Translations under genes and position numbers: made by a program | Notes under the pieces: model-generated | Seen by the model: only the letters and a program-made list of their open reading frames with translations | Databases searched by the model: none | Told to the model about the DNA's origin: nothing | Part shown: piece after piece, positions 7,529 to 14,817 of the stretch | Layout: each line of letters begins with the position of its first letter | How positions within the stretch are numbered: position 1 is the first letter of the stretch | NCBI RefSeq assembly: GCF_949298305.1 | Contig: NZ_CASFWU010000062.1 | Location: forward strand, 1 to 18,226 | From: an uncultured Bacteroides sp. | GTDB lineage: Bacteria > Bacteroidota > Bacteroidia > Bacteroidales > Bacteroidaceae | Length of the DNA stretch: 18,226 nt | Direction: 5' to 3'

Positions 7529-7945
7529 ATGAGGATACAAATCATTAATGGCCCCAACATAAATCTTTTGGGCAAACGTGAACCTTCCATTTACGGCAGC
7601 GTTACTTTTGAAGACTATCTGGCGGAGCTGCGCGCAAAGTATGCCGACGTGCAGATTGACTATTTCCAGTCGAACATTGAGGGAGAACTGATAGACAGAA
7701 TCCAGCAGACGGGTTTCGAGGCGGACGGCATCATCCTGAACGCGGGTGCCTACACCCACACCTCCATCGCCCTTCAGGACGCCATCCGTGCGGTGACGGC
7801 CCCTGTGATAGAGGTACACATCTCCAACGTCCATGCCCGCGAGGCGTTCCGCCATACATCCATGATTTCCTGTGCCTGCAAGGGCGTCATCCTGGGCTTC
7901 GGCCTCGACTCCTACCGCCTGGCACTGGAGGCTTTGAGGAAGTGA
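7529..7945 (+). CDS. aroQ: 3-dehydroquinate dehydratase, type II
   Basis: 138 aa, the usual compact size for type II dehydroquinase. It converts 3-dehydroquinate to 3-dehydroshikimate in the shikimate pathway and normally works as a cytosolic dodecamer. Signature residues are all present: R17 and Y22 in LLGKREPSIYG, N71 (LNAG), H77 (THTS), H97 (EVHISN) and R108 (FRHTS). The usual SNHEGE loop reads SNIEGE (I50), a change outside the core catalytic set. The frame is open upstream of the ATG at 7529 (to 7358), but that stretch is antisense to xerD and has no family similarity. It diverges from xerD and is followed by pyk after 91 nt. Confidence 0.95.
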   Translation: MRIQIINGPNINLLGKREPSIYGSVTFEDYLAELRAKYADVQIDYFQSNIEGELIDRIQQTGFEADGIILNAGAYTHTSIALQDAIRAVTAPVIEVHISNVHAREAFRHTSMISCACKGVILGFGLDSYRLALEALRK

Positions 7946-7956
7946 GGAACCGCTTC

Positions 7957-7978
7957 CCCGATATTGTACAATTCCGGG
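7957..7978. promoter_or_regulatory. Imperfect palindrome between aroQ and pyk
   Basis: CCCG-AT-ATTGTACAAT-TC-CGGG is symmetric with a perfect 10-bp core (7963-7972) and two central-flank mismatches. It lies about 60 nt before the pyk start. It could be an operator, or the hairpin ending aroQ, but there is no U-run. A second GC-rich stem (7977-8006, GGCCT/AGGCC ends) follows directly. The role is inferred. Confidence 0.3.
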
Positions 7979-8036
7979 CCTTTTCCGCGACGGGCGGGAG
8001 GAGGCCGCATGTAATCATAAAATAGGTAATAAGAAT

Positions 8037-9494
8037 ATGTTATTGAAACAGACTAAAATCGTCGCTACCATCTCAGACAAGCGCTGCGATGTGGACTTTA
8101 TCAAAGGATTGTTTGAAGCGGGCATGAACGTGGTCCGCATGAACACGGCCCACCTGAGCCGCGAGAGTGCCGGACACCTCATCAACAATGTGCGTGCCGT
8201 CTCCAACCGCATCGCCATCCTGATGGACACCAAAGGCCCCGAGGTGCGCACCACGGTGCTGCCCGAACCCCTGCACTTCCAGGCGGGCGACCGCGTGAAG
8301 GTGGCCGGACGGCCCGAGCAGGAGAGCAGCCGCGAGTGCATCTGCGTCTCCTATCCCGACTTCGTGCGCGACCTGAACGTGGGCGGACAGATACTCATCG
8401 ACGACGGCGAGCTGGAGCTGCTCGTGGTGGAGAAGGACGACGAATACCTCACCTGCGAGGTGCAGAACGATGCCGACCTGGGCAGCCGCAAGAGCGTCAA
8501 CGTCCCCGGCGTGCGCATCAACCTGCCTTCGCTCACCGAGAAGGACCGCAACAACATCCTCTTTGCCATCGAGGAGGACATTGACTTCATTGCCCACTCC
8601 TTTGTCCGCAACAAGCAGGACATCCTGGACATCAAGGCCATCCTCGACGCGCACAACAGCGACATCCGCATCATTGCCAAGATAGAGAACCAGGAAGGCG
8701 TGGACAACATCGACGAGATACTGGAAGTGGCGGACGGCGTGATGGTGGCCCGCGGCGACCTCGGCATCGAGATTCCGCAGGAGCGCATCCCCGGCATCCA
8801 GCGCGTGCTCATCCGCAAGTGCATCCTGGCCAAGAAGCCCGTCATCGTAGCCACGCAGATGCTGCACACCATGATTAACAACCCGCGCCCCACCCGTGCC
8901 GAGGTGACAGACATCGCCAACGCCATCTACTACCGCACGGACGCCCTGATGCTGAGCGGAGAGACCGCCTACGGCAAGTACCCGCTGGAAGCCGTGAAGA
9001 CCATGACCAAGGTGGCCGCACAGGCCGAGAAGGACAAGATGGCCGACAACGACATCCGCATCCCCCTGGACGAGAACAGCAACGACGTCACCGCCTTCCT
9101 GGCCAAGCAGGCCGTGAAGGCTACCACCAAACTGAAAATAAGAGCCATCATCACGGACAGCTACAGCGGACGCACCGCCCGCAACCTGGCCGCCTTCCGC
9201 GGCCGCTACCCGGTGCTGGCCATCTGCTACAAGGAAAAGACCATGCGCCACCTCGCCCTCTCCTACGGCGTGGAGGCCATCTACATGCCCGAGCTGGCCA
9301 ACGGACAGGAGTACTACTTCGCCGCCCTGCGCCGCCTGCTGCAGGAAGGCAGGCTGCACCCCACCGACATGGTGGGCTACCTGAGCAGCGGCAAGGCCGG
9401 CACGCAGACCTCGTTCCTCGAAATCAACGTGGTGGAAGACGCCCTGAAGCATGCCGGCGAAAGCGTGCTGCCCAACAGCAACCGATACTTATAA
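8037..9494 (+). CDS. pyk: Pyruvate kinase
   Basis: 485 aa, typical length. It transfers phosphate from phosphoenolpyruvate to ADP at the end of glycolysis. Visible elements: R34 and N36 (RMNTAH), D64 and K66 (LMDTKGPEVRT), a B domain from about 70 to 160, catalytic K215/E217 (IAKIEN), the metal/ATP loop VMVARGDLGIEIP with D241, ATQMLHTMINNPRPTRAEV at 272-290, and MLSGETAYG. The C-terminal regulatory domain (about 345-485) is present. The Ser that follows Asn in the usual NFSH motif is Ala38 here. Codon use is strongly G/C-ending, as expected for high expression. The ATG follows AATAGGTAATAAGAAT. No exact TAnnTTTG box precedes it, so it may be cotranscribed with aroQ. Confidence 0.96.
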   Translation: MLLKQTKIVATISDKRCDVDFIKGLFEAGMNVVRMNTAHLSRESAGHLINNVRAVSNRIAILMDTKGPEVRTTVLPEPLHFQAGDRVKVAGRPEQESSRECICVSYPDFVRDLNVGGQILIDDGELELLVVEKDDEYLTCEVQNDADLGSRKSVNVPGVRINLPSLTEKDRNNILFAIEEDIDFIAHSFVRNKQDILDIKAILDAHNSDIRIIAKIENQEGVDNIDEILEVADGVMVARGDLGIEIPQERIPGIQRVLIRKCILAKKPVIVATQMLHTMINNPRPTRAEVTDIANAIYYRTDALMLSGETAYGKYPLEAVKTMTKVAAQAEKDKMADNDIRIPLDENSNDVTAFLAKQAVKATTKLKIRAIITDSYSGRTARNLAAFRGRYPVLAICYKEKTMRHLALSYGVEAIYMPELANGQEYYFAALRRLLQEGRLHPTDMVGYLSSGKAGTQTSFLEINVVEDALKHAGESVLPNSNRYL

Positions 9495-9542
9495 TGCGAC
9501 GAAGGCGTGTCGAAACTGAAAGTGGCTGACATCCTGTTGCTT

Positions 9543-9609
9543 TTTAGGCACGGATTACGCGGATGACACGGAGAAGATTCTGCGCTTTTCCGTGTAATCC
9601 GTGCCTAAA
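9543..9609 (+). repeat. Intergenic hairpin repeat with CGGATTAC-type units
   Basis: Arms 9543-9563 and 9589-9609 pair over 21 bp with one G-U (plus orientation), around a 25-nt loop. The left half contains 8-nt spaced units (CGGATTAC, GCGGATGA, CACGGA). Similar 'CACGGATTAC' repeats occur between genes in Bacteroides, to my recollection. No U-run follows the right arm, so termination after pyk is possible but not shown. The right arm contains the GTG at 9601, an implausible start codon for the next gene. Confidence 0.6.
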
Positions 9610-9681
9610 GGAAAGCAGCCCCTTAATTTGACATACCTCGATTCCTTATTTTTTCCCCCACCATCCATCATCAATTCCCCC

Positions 9682-10317
9682 GTGGACCTGAACGACTACA
9701 TCCTGCAACACATTGACGACGAAGGCGACTACCTGCGCGCCCTCTACCGCGACACGCATCTCAAGCTGCTCTATCCCCGCATGGCCTCGGGCCACCTGCA
9801 AGGCCGCATGCTGAAGATGTTCGTGCGCATGATACGTCCCCGGCAGGTGCTGGAGATAGGCACCTACAGCGGCTACTCCGCCCTCTGCATGGCCGAGGGA
9901 CTGCCCGAAGGAAGCCTGCTCCACACGTTTGAAATCAACGACGAGCAGGAGGACTTCACCCGCCCCTGGCTGGAAGGCTCGCCCTATGCGGACCGCATCA
10001 GGTTCTACATCGGCGACGCCCTGCAACTCGTTCCCCGCCTGGACATCGTCTTCGACCTGGCCTTTGTGGACGGCGACAAGCGCAAGTATCTGGACTATTA
10101 CGAGATGATTCTGCCCCGCCTCTCGCCCGGAGGCTACATCATTGCCGACAACACCCTGTGGGACGGCCACGTGCTGGAGGAGCATCCCCACGCCTCCGAC
10201 TTGCAGACCATCCGCATCAAGGAGTTCAACGACCGTGTGGCCGCAGACAGCCGCGTGGAGAAGGTCATCCTGCCCCTGCGCGACGGGCTGACCATTATCC
10301 GGAAGAAAGAAGGATGA
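9682..10317 (+). CDS. Class I SAM-dependent O-methyltransferase (Methyltransf_3 type)
   Basis: 211 aa from GTG 9682, the usual length for bacterial catechol-O-methyltransferase-like enzymes. The SAM-binding motif I is VLEIGTYSGYSALCMAEGL (56-74); the acidic ribose ligand is in FEIN (83-86). The metal-site pattern is D130 (FVDGDK) and D156-N157 (IIADNTLW), as in divalent-metal-dependent COMT enzymes. The substrate is unknown. The start is chosen because it gives MDLNDYILQHIDDEGDYL, the expected family N-terminus. The in-frame GTG at 9601 would add 27 residues, lies inside the preceding hairpin and adds no conserved sequence. No clear ribosome binding site is seen for either. TTTG (9627-9630) and TATTTTTT (9647-9654) could be a weak promoter. 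It converges with the LolC/E-like gene, 27 nt apart. Confidence 0.88.
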   Translation: MDLNDYILQHIDDEGDYLRALYRDTHLKLLYPRMASGHLQGRMLKMFVRMIRPRQVLEIGTYSGYSALCMAEGLPEGSLLHTFEINDEQEDFTRPWLEGSPYADRIRFYIGDALQLVPRLDIVFDLAFVDGDKRKYLDYYEMILPRLSPGGYIIADNTLWDGHVLEEHPHASDLQTIRIKEFNDRVAADSRVEKVILPLRDGLTIIRKKEG

Positions 10318-10344
10318 GGTTGCCGGTAGTGTGGCACCCGCCGT

Positions 10345-11583
10345 TCACGGCTGCCGTTTCAGCAGCCGGCGGCTGAGGTATCTGACGGGGTACCAGACGG
10401 AGAGGAAGCCCACGGCGATGACCGTGACGAAGACGAGGACGACGTCCGTGGCGTGTACGCTGACGGGGTAGGCGTCCACAATGAAGCTGCCGTTGCCGCC
10501 GCCCAGCGAGATGAGGCCGAAGCGCTGTTGCAGGAAGCACAGCAGCAGGCCCAGCACGATGCCGGACGCGGCGCCGAAGAAGGAAATCATCCACCCCTCG
10601 AAGAGGAAGATGCGGGCTGTCAGGCGGTCGTCGGCTCCCAGGTTGCGCAGTGTCTCCACGTCCTCGCGCTTGTCCAGGATGAGCATGGACAGCGACCCGA
10701 TGATGTTGAAGCAGGCGATGGCCAGGATGAAGGTGAGGAAGAGGTAGGAGATGAGCTTCTCGATTTCCATGATGCGGAACACGTCGGCCTGCTGTTCGTA
10801 GCGGTCCTGCACGTTGTAGCGCCCGCCAATCTGTTCCTCCATTCTCCGCTTTACGGACTCGGTGTCCGTGCCGGGTTTCAGCTTGATTTCGATGGCGGAC
10901 ACTTCCGTGTCGTAGTCGAACAGCCGGCGGGCAAAGCCGAGCGAGGTGAGGATGTAGCGTGCGTCGTACTTCTGCTGGTTGACGGCAAACACCGCTCCGG
11001 GCGAGTGAAGGTAATCGCGGTTGAAGGCGGCCGAGGGGTTGGCCAGGTTGACGCGCGCGTGACGCTTGGGGGCGTAGACCTGCAGCGGGTCAACGAACTG
11101 GATGCCCGTGCCCAGCTCGGACACCAGCTCGATGCCCATCAGGCCGTAGTCCACCACCGAGTCGTCCAGCACGAAACCGCCCGCTCCGTAGAGCAGGCTG
11201 TCTATGGAGGTCAGCTGTTCGAAGTTGTCCTCCACGCCTTTGATGACGGCCATGGTCTGCCGGTCCTTGTACTGCACCATGGCGTTCTCCTCCAGCGTTT
11301 CGGTCCAGACCTCGATTTCGGGCCAGTCCTTCAGCGGGCGGATGTCGGGCCCGTCGGGGTCGAACACCTTGCCCTCGCGGACGGTGATTTTCAGTTCGGG
11401 GTCGAAGGCGGTGAAGAATCCCGCCACCATGTCCTGGAATCCGTTGAAGACGGACAACGTGCACACCAGTGCCAGCGTAGCCAGGGCCACGCCGCATACG
11501 GAGATGGCCGAAATGATGTTGATGGCGTTGTGCTTCTTTTTCGAGAACAGGTAGCGTCGGGCAATGTAGAGCGGCAGGTTCAT
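10345..11583 (-). CDS. FtsX-like permease, LolC/LolE family
   Basis: 412 aa inner-membrane protein with the MacB/LolE layout. One N-terminal membrane helix (about 20-50, INIISAISVCGVALATLALV) is followed by a large periplasmic domain (about 55-270). Three C-terminal helices complete the FtsX domain: about 280-306 (FLTFILAIACFNIIGSLSML), 330-358 and 378-403. Such proteins work with a LolD-type ATPase to release lipoproteins from the inner membrane. No ATPase is in this window, so it must be encoded elsewhere. It follows rbfA by 8 nt and is almost certainly cotranscribed with it, a pairing seen in Bacteroidales. The split between LolC and LolE is not meaningful from sequence here. Confidence 0.88.
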   Translation of the reverse strand: MNLPLYIARRYLFSKKKHNAINIISAISVCGVALATLALVCTLSVFNGFQDMVAGFFTAFDPELKITVREGKVFDPDGPDIRPLKDWPEIEVWTETLEENAMVQYKDRQTMAVIKGVEDNFEQLTSIDSLLYGAGGFVLDDSVVDYGLMGIELVSELGTGIQFVDPLQVYAPKRHARVNLANPSAAFNRDYLHSPGAVFAVNQQKYDARYILTSLGFARRLFDYDTEVSAIEIKLKPGTDTESVKRRMEEQIGGRYNVQDRYEQQADVFRIMEIEKLISYLFLTFILAIACFNIIGSLSMLILDKREDVETLRNLGADDRLTARIFLFEGWMISFFGAASGIVLGLLLCFLQQRFGLISLGGGNGSFIVDAYPVSVHATDVVLVFVTVIAVGFLSVWYPVRYLSRRLLKRQP

Positions 11584-11591
11584 GCGGACGC

Positions 11592-11927
11592 TTATTGTTT
11601 CAGCAGTTCGTCAATGCGTTCCAGGTAGTCCAGCGAGTCGTCCACGAAGAACTTCAGTTCGGGGATGATGCGCAGCTGGTGGCGTACGCGCGTGCCCAGC
11701 TCGTAGCGGATGGACTTCATGTTGTCGTTGATGTTCCTGATGATTTCGGGCGCCTTCTCCGAGGGGAAGATGCTGAGGTAGGCGCGCGCCACGCTCATGT
11801 CGGGGCTGATGCGCACGGCGCTGACCGAAATCAGGACGCCGCTCATGGCCTTGGTCTGCAGCAGGAAGATGTCTCCCAGTTCCTTTTGCAGCAGGCGGGC
11901 TATTTTGTTCTGGCGGGTTGTTTCCAT
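11592..11927 (-). CDS. rbfA: Ribosome-binding factor A
   Basis: 111 aa, normal size. RbfA is a KH-fold protein that binds the 30S subunit and helps late 16S rRNA 5'-end maturation, especially in the cold. Family features include the N-terminal METTRQNKIARLLQKELGDIF helix, the SVSAVRISPDMSVARAYLSIF strand region and the conserved C-terminal ELKFFVDDSLDYLERIDELL. It is the first gene of a two-gene unit with the LolC/E-like permease. A -7 box lies about 50 nt upstream. Confidence 0.95.
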   Translation of the reverse strand: METTRQNKIARLLQKELGDIFLLQTKAMSGVLISVSAVRISPDMSVARAYLSIFPSEKAPEIIRNINDNMKSIRYELGTRVRHQLRIIPELKFFVDDSLDYLERIDELLKQ

Positions 11928-11978
11928 ACGATGGGTTGTTAGTGGTTATTACTCTTCGTCGCATCTGAATGCGGGAAG

Positions 11979-12009
11979 CAAAGTTACGGATAAATTCTGA
12001 AGATTGAAA
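11979..12009 (-). promoter_or_regulatory. Promoter of the rbfA-permease unit
   Basis: Minus-strand TAACTTTG (11979-11986) fits TAnnTTTG exactly. TTTC (12006-12009) sits 19 nt upstream as a 3-of-4 match to the -33 TTTG. The predicted start near 11972 gives a leader of about 45 nt. Confidence 0.6.
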
Positions 12010-12112
12010 CAGGCGCCGCCCTTTAATGGAGGGTGCCGGACGTTTTTCCCCGGTTTGGTCGATAAAAACTCCTGTTTGGTAGATTTCATTTTCTTCCGTC
12101 CGTTTTCCCGCT

Positions 12113-12120
12113 TACCTTTG
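12113..12120 (+). promoter_or_regulatory. -7 box of the DUF4890-like gene
   Basis: TACCTTTG is an exact consensus -7 box, 25 nt before the ATG at 12146. The -33 region is T-rich without a clean TTTG at the usual distance. Confidence 0.6.
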
Positions 12121-12145
12121 CTCACGGATTTAAAACCGATAGGCA

Positions 12146-12700
12146 ATGAAAAAGTTTGGTACACTCTGGTTATTGGCCGTCTGTCTGACGTGCGGAGCCG
12201 TACAGATGCAGGCTCAGGAGCAGCGGCCCGACGCTGAACAGAAACAGCTTCCGCGTGAAGTCCCTTCGCCCGAGAAGGCTGCGCGGCGGATGACTGACCG
12301 TATGAAAGAAGAATTGCAGCTCACAGACAAGCAGTATGACAAAATCTATAAGCTGAATCTGAAAGGACAGAAGAAGCTGTTCGAGGCCCGCGAAGAGCAA
12401 GGCATGCACCGTCCGCCTATGGGCGGTCATCCTGCCGGAGCTCCCGACCGTCCTTGGGGCGGTGACAGGGGCATGGGGCCGGCTATGGGCAGCGGACGTC
12501 CTCCGATGGGCGGTCCCGGCAGACCCGGCGCTCCGGGCATGACCCGCGACACGGCCGAGGACCTGCGCAAGGCTGCCCAGTCCAGGGAGAAGAAGATAAA
12601 GAAAATCCTGACCGACGAGCAATATGCCAAGTGGCAGGAGATGGACAAGCCCCAGCGGCCCGCGCCCAAGCAGGACGGGCCGAAGGACCGGCCGGAATGA
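12146..12700 (+). CDS. DUF4890-like secreted protein with Gly/Pro/Met-rich linker
   Basis: 184 aa with a cleavable signal peptide (1-24, ending MQAQ). Two LTxxQY motifs, LTDKQY (59-64) and LTDEQY (155-160), flank a low-complexity segment (86-132) rich in Gly, Pro and Met with MGG and RPP units, six Met and two His. The paired LTxxQ helices recall Spy/CpxP periplasmic chaperones, where LTxxQ motifs mark a helical cradle; the resemblance is short and the function is inferred. The Bacteroides family I associate with this layout is DUF4890. Glu/Lys-rich helices before and after the linker suggest two helical halves. It is a single-gene unit with its own promoter and terminator. The ATG is directly followed by a good signal peptide. 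Confidence 0.8.
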   Translation: MKKFGTLWLLAVCLTCGAVQMQAQEQRPDAEQKQLPREVPSPEKAARRMTDRMKEELQLTDKQYDKIYKLNLKGQKKLFEAREEQGMHRPPMGGHPAGAPDRPWGGDRGMGPAMGSGRPPMGGPGRPGAPGMTRDTAEDLRKAAQSREKKIKKILTDEQYAKWQEMDKPQRPAPKQDGPKDRPE

Positions 12701-12820
12701 CAGGCTGCCGCGCTGCCGCCTCCGGCTCACTTCCGGGGAACCGTGGAGCCGCAAGCCTCCCCCCTTCAAGTAGTAGAGACTCTCTCTAAATAGCGTTTTT
12801 TCATGTATTATTGACTTTTC

Positions 12821-12860
12821 AGCCGTTTCTGCCTGTGAAGGTAGAAACGGCTTTCTTTCG
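12821..12860 (+). terminator. Strong hairpin terminator after the DUF4890-like gene
   Basis: Plus-strand RNA forms a 14-bp stem (12821-12834 with 12839-12852, one G-U) closed by GUGA, a GNRA-type tetraloop, and followed by UUCUUUCG. It lies 120 nt past the stop at 12700. The wobble pair is only formed on the plus strand, which supports that orientation. Confidence 0.75.
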
Positions 12861-13146
12861 TTGTACGGTAGGAAGGCTTTCTCCGCGGGCTGAATCCTTG
12901 TCCGGCAACCGTTTTTTACCTTGTCCCGGAGAGCCGTGCGGCAGGGCAATGGAGCCGCTTCCTGCTTTCCTTCCCGGACCTGCTCCGTGGCAAAGTCCGG
13001 ACGGCCCTCCTGTGCGGCGGACCGCGTAAACGGCTCCTTCTGGTGTTACACTCTTCCCGGGGTGGAAATGTATTCTACGGCAATCCGTCCGTTTGCATAT
13101 CTTCCAGCCTTTTTCATGGTTGGATTCTATTTTATGCCTTCTGCCG
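12861..13146. other. Intergenic stretch with no supported gene
   Basis: Between the 12821-12860 hairpin and the stop of the small membrane protein at 13147. Open frames exist on both strands, but they lack a start context, overlap the hairpin and have no recognisable sequence. The 120 nt between 12701 and 12820 is equally empty. Confidence 0.5.
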
Positions 13147-13521
13147 TTAATTGTCGTCATCAAAAAGCAGGAATAAGCTGGCTCCCATGATGTAAATGTT
13201 GACAAGGTTGTATAGGATGCTCATGATGAGTGCCACGCTGTCCCATATACTCTCCCAATGATTGGCCAGATATGCGATGAATCCGGTTATGGCCAACACC
13301 GTAAGAATAGTTTCTGTTTTCTCCTCCGACTTGATGGCACACAGGAAGGAAAACAGCGCTGCAACGCCTGAATAGGTATATACTTTATAATCGGAGAGCT
13401 CGGTCAGTGTACAGGACGGCAGGTCAATCCATGTGCACACGATGTTCCAGACTATCAGTCCCACTACGAAATAGACAATGGCGGCTGCAACCAGGCAACC
13501 GATAAGCTTCAGTGTATTCAT
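13147..13521 (-). CDS. Small multi-pass membrane protein, unrecognised
   Basis: 124 aa, mostly hydrophobic. Four membrane segments are visible: about 5-31 (IGCLVAAAIVYFVVGLIVWN), 50-63, 71-86 (TILTVLAITGFIAYLA) and 95-118. A short charged loop (KSEEKTET) lies between the second and third, and the C-terminus is acidic (FDDDN). I recognise no family. It is the last gene of a five-gene minus-strand cluster of small envelope proteins, 22 nt after the previous stop, so cotranscription is likely. Confidence 0.7.
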   Translation of the reverse strand: MNTLKLIGCLVAAAIVYFVVGLIVWNIVCTWIDLPSCTLTELSDYKVYTYSGVAALFSFLCAIKSEEKTETILTVLAITGFIAYLANHWESIWDSVALIMSILYNLVNIYIMGASLFLLFDDDN

Positions 13522-13543
13522 TGCGCAGACAGATTAGGTGACG

Positions 13544-13891
13544 TCAATAGTTGATTCGTTTATAGACAAGCATAATCGTCTGCCCTCTGTAAACGGCTCC
13601 GATGGTAATTCTTCGCAATGCGCCGTTTTGCTTGTGGGCTACGATGATGACTCCGCTTTCACCGAATCCTTTGAATTCGTAGCCGTCTTTCGAGGTCAGG
13701 ACGACGGTTTCGTTCCTGTAGGTTACGGTTGCCTTGCAGGCATTGACGAGGTTGGCGGTGATGTTGGGGGCACTGACGGTGGTGACCTTTTCATTGTCAA
13801 TTACCGCATAGTCGAATTCGTAATTGTCGGCGTACATCGTGACGGCCGACACTATGACGGCCAATAGGAATAATATTGCTTTTCGTTTCAT
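13544..13891 (-). CDS. Small secreted protein, unrecognised
   Basis: 115 aa with a clear signal peptide (MKRKAILFLLAVIVSAVTMYA, cleavage after A21). The mature part is about 94 residues, beta-prone, with one cysteine (in NACKA) and alternating polar/hydrophobic strands (ATVTYRNETVVLTSKDGYEF). The frame is open upstream to 14020, but the ATG at 13891 directly precedes the signal peptide and avoids overlap with the neighbouring gene. No family is recognised. It is probably periplasmic or surface exposed. Confidence 0.7.
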   Translation of the reverse strand: MKRKAILFLLAVIVSAVTMYADNYEFDYAVIDNEKVTTVSAPNITANLVNACKATVTYRNETVVLTSKDGYEFKGFGESGVIIVAHKQNGALRRITIGAVYRGQTIMLVYKRINY

Positions 13892-13997
13892 TTTAATCTG
13901 TTTTTTAATGGGTTGGGTTATAGCTTTTGCGCGGAGCGGCGGTTGCGAGGTGCATGGAAACGGACTTCCGCCTCTTTCGTGCCTCCGGGCGGGTTGT

Positions 13998-14525
13998 TTA
14001 GAAGTTCGAGAAGTCCACACTTCCCTCCATGTAGCCTGTGTATTCTATCACGTCGAGGGCTTCCGTAATCATTCTGAGCTTGGACACAACTCCCTGCGGC
14101 TTGTATATTTTGAGGAACTGCACTTTGCATGTGCCTTCCTGCTCGTCGTAGCTGTTGGTGTAGGCCCAGTTGAAGTAGAAGATGTCTGTCTCGTATTCGG
14201 TATCGGTCTCTTCCTGCTTTGCACTTTCAAATCCCCATATCCTGCCCCAGCTCTGGTCATCGCTGTTGTCGCAGACGTTGGCCATGTAGAGCTCGTCGTC
14301 CACGGCATAGAATACGGTGAAGATTTTGTTTTGGCTGGCCCATTCCGTAATGTCCTGTTTGTTCTCGGTGGCATGGGTGACATAAAATTTGGCAAGTACT
14401 TCCTGCTCTTGCGCTGCCGACGGCAACGCATGGAGGAGCAGAAGGAAGAATACCGGCAGGAGCCCTTTGAGCGGGCGGCATGTCCTGCCTCGTGTTTTGA
14501 AGGATGATGTCCTGAATGAGTTCAT
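13998..14525 (-). CDS. Secreted protein, unrecognised
   Basis: 175 aa. A long basic N-region (RTSSFKTRGRTCRPLK) leads into a hydrophobic core (LLPVFFLLLLHAL) and a likely cleavage site near PSAAQ (35-39). The mature protein is acidic and rich in Tyr, Phe and Trp (DIFYFNWAYTNSYDEQEGT), with a C-terminal amphipathic section. There are two cysteines in the mature part (NVCDN, GTCKV), which could pair. No family is recognised. It lies 106 nt upstream of the 115-aa gene and 47 nt downstream of the 64-aa gene in the same orientation. Confidence 0.65.
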   Translation of the reverse strand: MNSFRTSSFKTRGRTCRPLKGLLPVFFLLLLHALPSAAQEQEVLAKFYVTHATENKQDITEWASQNKIFTVFYAVDDELYMANVCDNSDDQSWGRIWGFESAKQEETDTEYETDIFYFNWAYTNSYDEQEGTCKVQFLKIYKPQGVVSKLRMITEALDVIEYTGYMEGSVDFSNF

Positions 14526-14572
14526 GGTTCGTTGTTTTTGTGATGGTTATGTACTGAATGTTTCCGAAGGGC

Positions 14573-14767
14573 TCAGCCGAACAGAAGGCTGAACAGCCAT
14601 AGGACAAAGAGGAGGCTCAATACCAATATGGCTATGCGCATGATGCAGCCTGCGGCCAGGCAGCCTCCTGCCATGGCGCCGTCTACGGCGTCCTCCGTCT
14701 TGCCCGAATTGCTGAAGCCGATGATTGCACCGACGATAACGGCAATGATGATAATCCAAATCCACAT
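14573..14767 (-). CDS. 64-aa two-helix membrane protein
   Basis: Two hydrophobic helices (2-19, WIWIIIIAVIVGAIIGF, and about 42-63, RIAILVLSLLFVLWLF) are joined by a Gly/Ala/Cys-rich loop (AMAGGCLAAGC). Small size and coding-like composition in a collinear cluster support it as real. The function is unknown; small glycine-rich two-helix proteins of this kind can be envelope stress or pore-like proteins, but nothing here decides it. Confidence 0.6.
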   Translation of the reverse strand: MWIWIIIIAVIVGAIIGFSNSGKTEDAVDGAMAGGCLAAGCIMRIAILVLSLLFVLWLFSLLFG

Positions 14768-14817
14768 GTCGTAAGTCTTTTAGCGTTGTATTAAAAGGAG
14801 ATGGTGACGGGACGCCG

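Noticed and set aside
7459..7590. Longer XerD start at 7590
   Set aside because: It would run over the aroQ start and both promoter boxes; the ATG at 7458 has a Shine-Dalgarno-like AGGA and the right length.
8073..9452. 459-codon minus-strand frame opposite pyk
   Set aside because: A mirror of strongly biased pyk codons. It is Val/His/Gly-rich without recognisable features, and pyk is unmistakable.
9601..9681. GTG 9601 as start of the O-methyltransferase
   Set aside because: It lies in the right arm of the intergenic hairpin, and the added 27 residues show no family similarity; GTG 9682 gives the expected N-terminus.
10453..11628. 391-codon plus-strand frame opposite the LolC/E-like gene
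   Set aside because: Antisense composition artefact; the permease on the other strand has four clear membrane helices.
12819..13205. Minus-strand 128-codon frame downstream of the DUF4890-like gene
   Set aside because: It overlaps the strong 12821-12860 hairpin and the 3' end of a better-supported gene, and has no signal, domain or start context.
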